Assembly (NCBI GenBank): GCA_903939515.1
Contig: CAJAHH010000145.1
Coordinates: 1-37,574, forward strand
Length of the DNA: 37,574 nt
Direction of reading: 5' to 3'
From: an uncultured Verrucomicrobiota bacterium
GTDB taxonomy: Bacteria > Verrucomicrobiota > Verrucomicrobiia > Limisphaerales > UBA9464
Shown piece by piece: positions 1 to 7,537 of this stretch (position 1 is its first letter; each line of letters begins with the position of its first letter). Position numbers and translations under genes: made by a program. Below the pieces are notes generated by a model. The model was not told where the DNA came from, did no database searches, and worked only from the letters and a program-made list of their open reading frames with translations.

Positions 1-184
1 AGTGATTGGCCATCATGCAGTAGGTAATTACCTCCAACCCGCAGAACGCCGACAGCGACATCAGAATCTCAGACATCTTCTCCCGACACGCCTCATTCAA
101 GAGCTTCTCCCCACCCACAGTCCTCGAAATGCAGTGGTATACAGCACTCCTCCCCTCCTGCCCCTTAATCCGCGCCAACCTCAT
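1..184 (-). CDS. REP-associated tyrosine transposase (RAYT, Y1_Tnp), N-terminal part
   Basis: Reading the minus strand from ATG at 184 gives 61 residues before the window edge. They contain AVYHCISRTVGGE, LLNEACREKM, FCGLEVITYC and MMANH, the conserved N-terminal half of the IS200-like RAYT family. The reading stops inside the HUH motif (expected MxNHFH), so the second catalytic histidine and the catalytic tyrosine lie outside the window. An in-frame TAG six bases before the ATG fixes the start. These single-strand transposases are known to act on REP/REPIN palindromes rather than moving themselves. A REPIN-like element occurs in this window at 32869-33044. Whether the gene is intact cannot be told here. 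Confidence 0.85.
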   Translation of the reverse strand, partial: MRLARIKGQEGRSAVYHCISRTVGGEKLLNEACREKMSEILMSLSAFCGLEVITYCMMANH

Positions 185-234
185 CCCCTAAAACTAACCA
201 CATCCTCTTCCACGTCAATAACTTTGAACCTGTC

Positions 235-255
235 ACTTTATACTTTATACTTTAT
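235..255. repeat. Three perfect tandem copies of heptamer ACTTTAT
   Basis: ACTTTAT is repeated at 235-241, 242-248 and 249-255 in an AT-rich island within GC-rich DNA. It lies 51 bases upstream of the RAYT start on the minus strand, where it reads ATAAAGT three times and could supply -10-like elements. Copy number could vary by slippage, but that is inference. Confidence 0.8.
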
Positions 256-320
256 TTAGATTTTTGGTTCTTTGTTTTGATGAGTTGGGGGTTGCCGGGG
301 ACGGGGCTACGGGGTAAGTG

Positions 321-334
321 ATACGTCTACGTAT
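321..334. promoter_or_regulatory. Inverted repeat ATACGT-CT-ACGTAT at the MFS start
   Basis: Perfect 6-base arms with a 2-base spacer overlap the first two bases of the ATG at 333. It may be an operator or an RNA hairpin masking the start. No recognised regulator binding site is implied. Confidence 0.3.
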
Positions 335-2048
335 GAAAAATGGATCAGGTGGTGCGGGCGACTGGAATCTTACAACGATTCTGGTGCTAGTGGTCGCGGC
401 TATCGGATTTTTGTTCGATACTTATGAGCTCCTCCTTTTGCCGCTGATCGCTGCTCCAGCCATCTCGGAAATTCTTCAACTTCCAACCAATCACCCCGAT
501 GTGACGACTTGGGTGGGACGTTTGCTCTGGATTGCAGCGTTATGCGGTGGAGTCTTCGGATTGCTTGGCGGATGGCTGACCGACCGTTGGGGGCGCAAGA
601 CGGTTCTTGCCTTGAGTATCGCTGTGTATTCGCTGTCCCCCGTTGCTGCTGCTTTCAGTACGACGCTGGGATGGTTCATTTTCTTTCGGTGCGCGACTTT
701 CGTGGGTGTGTGTGTGGAGTTTGTGGCGGCCATCACTTGGTTGGCAGAACTCTTTCCAGATAAAGGACGCAAGGAGAAGGTGCTGGGATGGACTCAAGCG
801 TTTGCTTCAGTCGGCGGTCTGTTCGTGACTTTGGTGAATGGCTGGATTCTCAAAAACGCAGCGTTTTTTCCCGCGCTCCCGGTGGCGGAGCCATTTAATT
901 CCCACGCGGATTGGCGTTATACGCTGATCACGGGTCTGATGCCGGCCATTCCCATCGCGCTGCTCCTCCCTTTTGTTCCGGAGTCAAAGGTCTGGCGCGA
1001 GCGTAAGGCTGCGGGAACGTTGAAACGTGCTAGCTTTTCAGAACTCTTCTCGCCGTCTCTCCGCCGAGTTACATTGGTCACTGCCGCGCTTTCAGCCTGT
1101 GCCTATGGCGTGGCATTCGGAGCGCTGCAACTGACTCCGACCCGTATCGTTCCGGGGCTTCCCAGCTTGGCTCCTCAACAACAAGTTCTTCGTCCGCTTC
1201 AGACGGAGGCTTCAGAGCTGAATCTACAACTCGACGCGGTCCGTCCAGCGTTTGAGCAGGCCGCTACCAATGTGCCTGGTCTGCGGGAGTTGGCGGGGCA
1301 GCGGGCGAAACTTCGAGTGGCCATGCGCGCCACGGCCAAACCCCTCAGCGATACGAATACGGCTCTAACCACCCGGACGGCGATTGTCGCCAAGTTGTCT
1401 ACCTTGACCAATCAGTTCGCGGAACTGGACGCAAAATTGGCAGCTCTCACCAGCGACATGCCCACTGCTAGGAAGGCGGTGATCGATCGAGAAAAGGTCC
1501 TGGCACAACTCGGTGCTAATCGATCGAAACAGGAGGTGGCTGACACCGTGGTGAAGACTCGGGGCAAGGATATCCAGTTCTGGCAAGAACTCGGTGGGCT
1601 GGGAGGTCGTATCGCTCTGGCTCTGATGTTGGCCGTCGCTATTAGCCGAGGGGCGCTCCTCCGGCTTTTCCAAATGCCCGGACTTATCGTTCTGCCGCTG
1701 ACTTACCTGTGGCTCTTCGACCAAAAGCCTGAGCTCTTTCAATGGGGCATCTTCTTGGCCGGATTTTTGACGGTGGCACAGTTTAGCTACATGGGCGAAT
1801 ACCTGCCGAAGGTGTTCCCGGTCCACCTGCGCGCCACGGGCGGGAGCTTCGCGACAAATGTAGGCGGTCGGATGATCGGTACTTCCATGGCTTTCCTAAC
1901 AACCAATCTGCTGGCCCCAGCTCTCGGTGGAACCGGCCCTATGTTCATTGCCAAGGCCGCGGCTATCGTCGGTGGAGTCATGTTCGCTCTCGGTTTGGGA
2001 CTGAGTTTTCTACTGCCGGAACCTCCGTCTGAGGACGTCCAACATTAG
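333..2048 (+). CDS. MFS transporter with a long coiled-coil insert between TM7 and TM8
   Basis: A 571-residue integral membrane protein. The major facilitator loop 2-3 signature GWLTDRWGRKT lies at about residues 80-90, and a second conserved segment near the end (YLPKVFPVHLRATGGSFATN) resembles the sugar/organic acid symporter branch. It is much longer than the usual 400-450 residues. Residues about 279-412 form a hydrophilic Leu/Ala/Gln/Glu-rich stretch, predicted coiled coil, inserted after the seventh membrane span. In MFS topology that loop faces the periplasm. ATG at 333 is preferred; an in-frame GTG at 318 would add five residues, and neither start has a clear ribosome site. Substrate unknown. 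The following gene lies 53 bases downstream on the same strand. Confidence 0.85.
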   Translation: MKNGSGGAGDWNLTTILVLVVAAIGFLFDTYELLLLPLIAAPAISEILQLPTNHPDVTTWVGRLLWIAALCGGVFGLLGGWLTDRWGRKTVLALSIAVYSLSPVAAAFSTTLGWFIFFRCATFVGVCVEFVAAITWLAELFPDKGRKEKVLGWTQAFASVGGLFVTLVNGWILKNAAFFPALPVAEPFNSHADWRYTLITGLMPAIPIALLLPFVPESKVWRERKAAGTLKRASFSELFSPSLRRVTLVTAALSACAYGVAFGALQLTPTRIVPGLPSLAPQQQVLRPLQTEASELNLQLDAVRPAFEQAATNVPGLRELAGQRAKLRVAMRATAKPLSDTNTALTTRTAIVAKLSTLTNQFAELDAKLAALTSDMPTARKAVIDREKVLAQLGANRSKQEVADTVVKTRGKDIQFWQELGGLGGRIALALMLAVAISRGALLRLFQMPGLIVLPLTYLWLFDQKPELFQWGIFLAGFLTVAQFSYMGEYLPKVFPVHLRATGGSFATNVGGRMIGTSMAFLTTNLLAPALGGTGPMFIAKAAAIVGGVMFALGLGLSFLLPEPPSEDVQH

Positions 2049-2101
2049 CCCAGCGAATTAACCCATTGATCGTCTTCCTCGACTCTTATTTCCTCAACTG
2101 T

Positions 2102-3124
2102 ATGCGATTCCCCATCTTCCCGGCAGCCCTAGCGGCTCTCCTGACCGCACTCCACGTTTACGCATCGCCCGAAACGGAGATGACGGATGCGGCGAAAAAC
2201 TTCCTTTCTGCTCTGAATGATGAGCAGAAGACCGTCGCGACCTTCGAGTTCAAATCCGACGAGCGGGAGAATTGGCACTTCATCCCCAAGGATCGCAAGG
2301 GCATCACCCTCGGAACACTCAAGCCCGCCCAACGACATCTGGCCTTGGCGCTGCTCCAGAGCGGACTGAGCAATCGAGGCCTTTCCAAGGCCATCACCAT
2401 TATGAGCCTTGAGCAAATTCTTCAGGAACTCGAGGGGCCTAGCCGACGTTTTCCCCGTGATCCAGAACTCTACCACGTCAGCATCTTCGGATCGCCCGAC
2501 GCCCAAGGCACCTGGGGCTGGCGCTTCGAAGGCCATCACCTTTCACTCAACTTCACTCTCGCGAAGGGCAAGTTTGCCAGCGGAACCCCCTCATTCATGG
2601 GCACCAACCCCGCTGAAGTCCGCAAGGGTCCGCGGACGGGACTCCGGGTCTTGGCTGCTGAGGAAGACTTGGCTCGCGAACTGATGACCTCCCTGAACGC
2701 CGGCCAGCAAAAGCATGCGCTCATTCAAACCAACGCTCCCGATGACATCCTGACCGTGGCCAATCGAACGGCCGATGTGGGCAAGGCCCAAGGTCTGGCT
2801 TTCACCGAGATGAACGCCGCTCAAAAGAAACTCCTAGGGCGCATTATCGAAGAATATGTCGGCCGACTTCGCGGTGACCTCGCAGTCGCCGACCTCTCCA
2901 AAATAGACGCCGCGGGTCGCAGTAAGATCCGCTTTGCTTGGGCAGGCTCCACTCAACGCGGTCAACGCCATTACTACAGGGTCCATGGACCGACGTTCTT
3001 GCTCGAGTATGACAACACGCAGAACGATGCAAACCATGTCCACGCCGTCTGGCGAGACTTCGACAACGACTTTGGACGTGACCTGCTGAAGGAGCATTTG
3101 GAGCACTCCCACAAGTCCAAGTGA
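2102..3124 (+). CDS. Secreted DUF3500 family protein
   Basis: 340 residues. The N-terminus (MRFPIFPAALAALLTALHVYA) is a Sec signal peptide with a likely cut after residue 21. The mature part carries the DUF3500 pattern: an early FLSALNDEQ segment, a NWHFIPKDRKGI segment, then YHVSIFGSP with WGWRFEGHHLSLNFT, and an EYDNTQNDANHVHAVWRD block near the C-terminus. The conserved His/Asp/Asn residues of that last block suggest a metal or catalytic site, but the family has no established activity. ATG at 2102 is chosen because it opens directly on the signal peptide; an in-frame TTG at 2066 would add 12 residues that spoil it. Probably extracytoplasmic. Confidence 0.85.
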   Translation: MRFPIFPAALAALLTALHVYASPETEMTDAAKNFLSALNDEQKTVATFEFKSDERENWHFIPKDRKGITLGTLKPAQRHLALALLQSGLSNRGLSKAITIMSLEQILQELEGPSRRFPRDPELYHVSIFGSPDAQGTWGWRFEGHHLSLNFTLAKGKFASGTPSFMGTNPAEVRKGPRTGLRVLAAEEDLARELMTSLNAGQQKHALIQTNAPDDILTVANRTADVGKAQGLAFTEMNAAQKKLLGRIIEEYVGRLRGDLAVADLSKIDAAGRSKIRFAWAGSTQRGQRHYYRVHGPTFLLEYDNTQNDANHVHAVWRDFDNDFGRDLLKEHLEHSHKSK

Positions 3125-3149
3125 TCGTTCACCACAGCTAGATCTTCGC

Positions 3150-3950
3150 ATGACTCCGTTCGTCTCACCCGCCGCGGCCGCACTTTGGGAGCGGATTCCT
3201 GCGGATTCGAACTGGGTCTTTGGCCCGTTGGCGCTATCCAAGCATCTCGCCGGCATCGATCTCCGTCACAGGGACGATGCTGGCTTGGATGCTTCACGCC
3301 TGCGACGCATCGCTCTGACCGATTTGCATGCCCTGAGTCAGGTCGATGCTTTGGGACGATTCCGACCCAACAAGGCCTCGCCCAATCTGGTCCGCAGTTG
3401 GTTTCACCTCACACCAGACGCCCCGGCTCTGGAGGCTGCACTCGATGCGCTGCTTCCTGGCGGCTTGGCCGATTGGTACGCGGTCCATTCCGCTTCAACC
3501 GCACCCATCTCGTGGCAGCACTATGCCGACCGACAAACCGGGATGTACCGGAATGTCGCCGCGCTCAACGAACCCGAAGCTGAGGATGTTGCACGAGCCG
3601 GATGCCATCCCCACTGCTGTACTCGGCAACGCCTCTGGACGGTGGGCGAGCGCACCCCGGAAACCTCAATTGAAAAGTCTGTAGTTCCATGTCTGGAGCC
3701 CTGTGCCCTGCTGCTCGAATTGGCTCGGCGTGAACAGAAAAGCCAAGCAACTGAGGATCGGAGCACTCTCATTCTGACCCAGAGCGAACTGTCCACTCTG
3801 GACAATCTTTTCAAGTGCGCTCTCGAACATCCAGAGGCGTCCTTGCGCGAAGGGGACCTCTCCTCACCGGGCAATCCACGCCGCATCCTGCTCTTACGCG
3901 AGAAATTGCTCCCTTGGCTTCCAGCCAAGGCCTTGGGTCGTGCCCACTGA
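3150..3950 (+). CDS. Putative DR2241-like [4Fe-4S] domain protein
   Basis: 266 residues, 25 bases after the DUF3500 gene. The N-terminal half (WERIPADSNWVFGPLALS, then DLHALSQVDALGRFRPNKASPNL) looks like the stabilising domain of the Deinococcus DR2241-type protein. The C-terminal half has two cysteine clusters, CHPHCC at residues 152-157 and CLEPC at 181-185, spaced as expected for a four-cysteine iron-sulfur site, followed by LLLELARREQ. In DR2241 such a domain is joined to a CbiX-type chelatase; here it stands alone. The match is from memory of the family pattern. The coding call is firm, the function is not. The gene precedes pyrF by 70 bases without obvious functional link. Confidence 0.7.
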   Translation: MTPFVSPAAAALWERIPADSNWVFGPLALSKHLAGIDLRHRDDAGLDASRLRRIALTDLHALSQVDALGRFRPNKASPNLVRSWFHLTPDAPALEAALDALLPGGLADWYAVHSASTAPISWQHYADRQTGMYRNVAALNEPEAEDVARAGCHPHCCTRQRLWTVGERTPETSIEKSVVPCLEPCALLLELARREQKSQATEDRSTLILTQSELSTLDNLFKCALEHPEASLREGDLSSPGNPRRILLLREKLLPWLPAKALGRAH

Positions 3951-4020
3951 GGGTCTCCGCCTCCGGCCCTTCCCCAAGTAGACAGTTTTCGCGTGGCCAC
4001 TGGCGCACTCCCGCGCTTCA

Positions 4021-4743
4021 ATGAGCCCCGTGAGTTCGCCGATCATCGTTGCCCTCGACCTGCCCTCCGCCGCAGCCGCCCTAGACCTCGCTCGCCGCGT
4101 CGCCCCCTACGTCGGTGCCTTCAAGGTCGGTAAAGAACTCTTCGTGTCTGAAGGACCAGATCTGGTTCGGCAACTCCGTCAGACCGGGGCCTCCGTATTC
4201 TTGGATCTGAAATTTCACGACATCCCCAACACCGTAGCCAAAGCCGTCGCTGCCGCGGTTCGTTTGGATGTCCAGATGCTGACGGTGCATTGCTCTGGCG
4301 GATCGGCCATGATGAAAGCGGCCGAGACCGCAGCCCAAGAAACCGCCGCCAGCCTCGGACGCACCGCGCCGCTGGTGCTCGGTGTCACCGTTTTAACAAG
4401 CATGGACCTCACGGCATTGGCTGAACTCGGTGGCGAAACCGACATCACCCGCCAAGTCGAACGCTTAGCCCGACTCGCGGCCGCGAGCGGCTTGAGAGGC
4501 TTAGTTTGCTCTCCCTTAGAACTCACCCCGCTCCGCGCAATTCTCCCTGCTTCCATGCAATTGGTGACACCGGGAATCCGCACTGGCGCTGAAAAATCCG
4601 ACGATCAGAAGCGCACTCTCGGTCCGGCGGAGGCCATTTTTGCAGGTGCGAACTGGCTGGTCGTAGGTCGGCCCATTTATGCGGCCGCCGATCCGGTGGA
4701 GGCTGCTCGCAAGATCCACGAAGCCACCTGCATCCACCGTTAA
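4021..4743 (+). CDS. pyrF: Orotidine 5'-phosphate decarboxylase
   Basis: 240 residues, the usual length of the bacterial enzyme, which converts OMP to UMP in the last step of pyrimidine synthesis. The N-terminus VALDLPSAAAALDLARRV is the substrate-binding start of the TIM barrel. The catalytic D-x-K-x-x-D array is present as DLKFHD (D62, K64, D67). The C-terminus has the phosphate-binding TPGIR and LVVGRPIYAAADPVEAA segments. ATG at 4021 begins immediately before the conserved SPIIVALD strand, so little room exists for another start. No other pyrimidine gene is adjacent. Cytosolic housekeeping enzyme. Confidence 0.97.
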   Translation: MSPVSSPIIVALDLPSAAAALDLARRVAPYVGAFKVGKELFVSEGPDLVRQLRQTGASVFLDLKFHDIPNTVAKAVAAAVRLDVQMLTVHCSGGSAMMKAAETAAQETAASLGRTAPLVLGVTVLTSMDLTALAELGGETDITRQVERLARLAAASGLRGLVCSPLELTPLRAILPASMQLVTPGIRTGAEKSDDQKRTLGPAEAIFAGANWLVVGRPIYAAADPVEAARKIHEATCIHR

Positions 4744-4744
4744 G

Positions 4745-4781
4745 CATTGACCCTCCGAAAGCCTATCCGGGATCGTCAATG
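4745..4781. other. Inverted repeat CATTGAC...GTCAATG after pyrF
   Basis: Perfect 7-base arms at 4745-4751 and 4775-4781 with a 23-base loop, starting one base after the pyrF stop codon. No T-run follows, so it is not a classical intrinsic terminator; it may be an RNA 3' end structure or an operator. Confidence 0.3.
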
Positions 4782-4858
4782 GGATATCAGAACCGATTCC
4801 TGCGGTCGAGGTGCTCACTCGGGATCCTTCGGCAAATCCCAAACTTTTCTTTCGCGTC

Positions 4859-4890
4859 GGCCGGCAACGGCCTAACTTGTTTTCCTTTCG
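4859..4890 (+). terminator. GGCCG-GCAA-CGGCC hairpin followed by a T-rich stretch
   Basis: A 5-pair GC stem at 4859-4872 closes a GCAA (GNRA) tetraloop and is followed by a T-rich sequence up to 4890. It is either the pyrF terminator or a leader hairpin directly before the moeB-like start at 4892. The T-run is interrupted, so strength is uncertain. Confidence 0.4.
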
Positions 4891-4891
4891 T

Positions 4892-6043
4892 ATGTTTGAG
4901 CTCACCAATGAGGAGATTCGCCGATACTCCCGCCATTTGATTCTTCCGGAAGTCGGCCTGGCCGGTCAGCGCAAGATTCGCAACACCTCCGTGCTGTGCA
5001 TCGGTGCGGGTGGTCTGGGTTCGCCCATCGCCATGTATCTGGCCGCCGCAGGCATCGGCCGACTTGGCATCGTGGACTTCGACACGGTCGATTATTCCAA
5101 CCTCCAACGGCAAATCCTCCATTCCGATGCCGACGTGGGGCATTCCAAGGCCGACTCGGCCAAGGTCGCCATTCAGGCGCTGAATCCCAATGTTCAGGTG
5201 GACCTCCACAAGGTCCGGATTACCGCCGACAATGCGTTCGATCTTATTCGCCCCTACGACATCGTTGTCGATGGCACTGACAATTTCCCGACCCGCTACC
5301 TAACCAACGACGCCTGCGTGCTGCTGAAGAAGCCGAACGTCTATGGTTCGATCTTCCGCTTCGAGGGTCAGGCCAGCGTTTTCGCCCCGCATCTCGGTGG
5401 GCCCTGCTACCGATGCCTTTATCCTGAGCCGCCGCCGCCCGGCATGGTTCCCAGCTGTGCCGAAGGTGGCGTTCTCGGCGTCCTGCCGGGCATTATCGGC
5501 TGCATCCAGGCTACCGAGATTCTCAAGCTCGCTCTGGGCAAGGGGACTTCCCTCATCGGGCGCCTAATGCTCTTCAATGCTCTGGATATGAAGTTCCGGG
5601 AACTCAAGCTCCGGAAAGATCCCAAGTGCCCGCTTTGCGGACCGAATCCCTCGGTTACCGAACTCATCGACTATGAGATGTTCTGCGGCATCCAACCCGA
5701 GCCGGTGAACCCGGGTTCAAACCCCGACGAGGTGAGCCTACAGGAAATGAAAAAGGCTCTAGATACCCCGTCGCTGGGAATCAAAGTCATCGACGTTCGG
5801 GAGGCCGATGAACAGCAAATCGCTCGAATCGCTGGAGTGCCGCTGGTGCCCTTGAGCACGCTGCCCCAACGGTTCATGGATCTGGATCCAAACGTTCAGT
5901 ACTACATCCACTGCAAGAGCGGGGTCCGCTCCATGAAGGCTCTGAGATTCCTCCGAGAGCAGGGCTTCAAGTACGTCAAGAGCGTGAAGGGTGGGATCAA
6001 TGGATGGGCCGACGAAATCGACCCGTCGGTTCCCAAGTACTAA
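4892..6043 (+). CDS. moeB: MoeB/ThiF-type sulfur-carrier adenylyltransferase fused to rhodanese domain
   Basis: 383 residues. The E1-like domain shows RYSRHLILPEVG, the nucleotide loop GAGGLGSP (38-45), DYSNLQRQ and DGTDNFPTRY. Zinc cysteines are the pairs C172/C175 and C246/C249, and C189 sits in the flexible PSC segment. The C-terminal rhodanese domain (about 290-383) ends with the active loop HCKSGVRS, catalytic C341. This is the architecture of MoeZ/MOCS3, which adenylates and then sulfurates the C-terminal glycine of MoaD/ThiS-like carriers for molybdopterin, thiamine or thiolation chemistry. No carrier gene is nearby, so the partner is unknown. ATG at 4892 matches the family start MFELTNEE; upstream in-frame codons are not conserved-looking. 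Confidence 0.93.
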   Translation: MFELTNEEIRRYSRHLILPEVGLAGQRKIRNTSVLCIGAGGLGSPIAMYLAAAGIGRLGIVDFDTVDYSNLQRQILHSDADVGHSKADSAKVAIQALNPNVQVDLHKVRITADNAFDLIRPYDIVVDGTDNFPTRYLTNDACVLLKKPNVYGSIFRFEGQASVFAPHLGGPCYRCLYPEPPPPGMVPSCAEGGVLGVLPGIIGCIQATEILKLALGKGTSLIGRLMLFNALDMKFRELKLRKDPKCPLCGPNPSVTELIDYEMFCGIQPEPVNPGSNPDEVSLQEMKKALDTPSLGIKVIDVREADEQQIARIAGVPLVPLSTLPQRFMDLDPNVQYYIHCKSGVRSMKALRFLREQGFKYVKSVKGGINGWADEIDPSVPKY

Positions 6044-6067
6044 AGCACACATCCACCAAAGCGGACC

Positions 6068-6081
6068 CGCCCCATCGGGCG
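6068..6081. terminator. Weak hairpin CGCCC-CATC-GGGCG between convergent genes
   Basis: A 5-pair GC stem with a 4-base loop lies in the 61-base gap between the convergent moeB-like and CheA-like genes. No T-run follows on either strand, so a terminator role is only suggested by position. Confidence 0.3.
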
Positions 6082-6104
6082 CGCTGCAATGGGTCTCCCT
6101 AGCC

Positions 6105-7502
6105 TCAGTTCGACGCAAGCGGCACCTGAAGAATAAACCGGGTGCCGCGGCCTGATTCGGATTGGATCTCAATGGATCCTCCGATTTTCTGGAGATTGCT
6201 CCGGACCACATCCAACCCCACACCCCGACCAGAAAGGGCAGTAATCGAGTCGGCCGTGGAAAAACCGGGCCTGAAGAGGAGTTCGTGAATGGCTGCTTCA
6301 GCGAGCAACGTATCCTGGGCAACCAGTCCGCGCTGAACTGCCCTCTGCAAAACCTTCGTAGTTGATATCCCTACGCCATCATCTTGGACTTCGAAGCAAA
6401 GGAGTTTTTCGTGGGTCACCGCTTTCAGAACCACCTCACCAGTGATGGGTTTGCCTAGATTACAGCGGGTTGTCGGAGACTCTATTCCATGGTCGATCGC
6501 GTTTCGGATGAGGTGCATCAGGCATTCACCGAGCACCTTCTCACAACGTCGATCCAGCAGGGTCTCGCCACCCACGGTCATCAGGCGGACCGGCTTGCCG
6601 GCTTTCATCGCAGCGTCCCGCACCACGCGATGCATCCGCTGAAACAGTTGCTCTGCAGGCACCCAAAGCAACGTGCTCAGGAGTCCGTCGAGTTCCTCCA
6701 ATTGCACCGACAGTGAACTGAGCAGCGCATCTTTATCGGTAGGAACCGCAGCCAGGGTTTCCCGAATTCTGGAAATTGTCCCGAGTGCCTCGTCCAAGCG
6801 GGAGGCTGAAACCGGGATGCTATCGTGCAGGCGACTGCCAAGGGCGGAATTTGAAAAGGGTGTCGCCGTATCCGCCCTGTCAATTGCTGGGTCTGGAACC
6901 GCCTCGGAGTCCTGCGTGCCGGCAATGAGTTCAAGCATCGCCTCGTGCAGTGAACGGCCCGCGACGGTGATGGGGAGCCCAATGCCTATCCCGTTCAGCT
7001 GGGATTCTACTTGGGCCAGAAACGCGACCAACACATCGACGCAGGCAAGGATGAGATCGATGAGGGATGGATCGACCGAGCGCCGACCTGTTCGGAGAAC
7101 TTCCAACACCGACTCGAGGTCATGAGTCAGGCAGTGGATAGGGTCGAGCTTCAGGAAACCCGCTCCGCCCTTGAACGTATGGAAGGCCCGGAACAACACC
7201 TCGACCGGGGCTATGTTTTTTGGGTCCTGCTCCAGCGCCAGCACCGCGGCCTCAACCTCTTCGAGCAGCCCGCGGGATTCGCGGCAGAATTCGGCGAGAA
7301 GGTCTGCATCATCGATGAGATTCAGCAAGATCGGAACATCCAGCCAATGCAATGAGTCAACGGCCTCTGCCTGTGTGAACTCGGCGGGCAAGGTAAGAGA
7401 ATCGCTCAAAACGGCATCAAAGGCTTTAGGGGCGGATATACTCGACTGCGGTCTATCGGCAGAACGACGCGTGGACTGAACCACAAAGCATCGCCCACAC
7501 AC
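6105..7502 (-). CDS. CheA-like histidine kinase (Hpt + dimerisation + HATPase) lacking the CheW domain
   Basis: About 465 residues. An Hpt domain carries the phospho-acceptor site FRAFHTFKGGAGFL (His codon at 7179-7181). A CheA P3-like dimerisation region follows (SRLDEALGTISRIRETL, VPAEQLFQRMHRVVRD), then a HATPase with N-box LIRNAIDHGIES, G1 DDGVGI, F-box LFRPGFS and G2 SGRGVGLDVV. The protein ends right after the ATPase (FILQVPLASN), so the CheW-like P5 domain that docks CheA to receptors is absent, and no che genes are adjacent. It may phosphorylate an unlinked response regulator. The start is uncertain: GTG at 7502 is chosen because a GGGGTCGG stretch precedes it; GTG 7484, or GTG 7607 overlapping the upstream gene, are alternatives. 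Confidence 0.88.
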   Translation of the reverse strand: MCGRCFVVQSTRRSADRPQSSISAPKAFDAVLSDSLTLPAEFTQAEAVDSLHWLDVPILLNLIDDADLLAEFCRESRGLLEEVEAAVLALEQDPKNIAPVEVLFRAFHTFKGGAGFLKLDPIHCLTHDLESVLEVLRTGRRSVDPSLIDLILACVDVLVAFLAQVESQLNGIGIGLPITVAGRSLHEAMLELIAGTQDSEAVPDPAIDRADTATPFSNSALGSRLHDSIPVSASRLDEALGTISRIRETLAAVPTDKDALLSSLSVQLEELDGLLSTLLWVPAEQLFQRMHRVVRDAAMKAGKPVRLMTVGGETLLDRRCEKVLGECLMHLIRNAIDHGIESPTTRCNLGKPITGEVVLKAVTHEKLLCFEVQDDGVGISTTKVLQRAVQRGLVAQDTLLAEAAIHELLFRPGFSTADSITALSGRGVGLDVVRSNLQKIGGSIEIQSESGRGTRFILQVPLASN

Positions 7503-7537
7503 CGACCCCAAGAATTTCGCCCACCGAATACCGGAAC

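Noticed and set aside
2-259. Plus-strand open frame of 85 codons at the left edge
   Set aside because: It lies opposite the RAYT coding frame, which has clear family motifs, and its own translation is low complexity without any motif.
1365-1826. 153-codon minus-strand open frame within the MFS gene
   Set aside because: Shadow of the plus-strand transporter with no recognisable domain.
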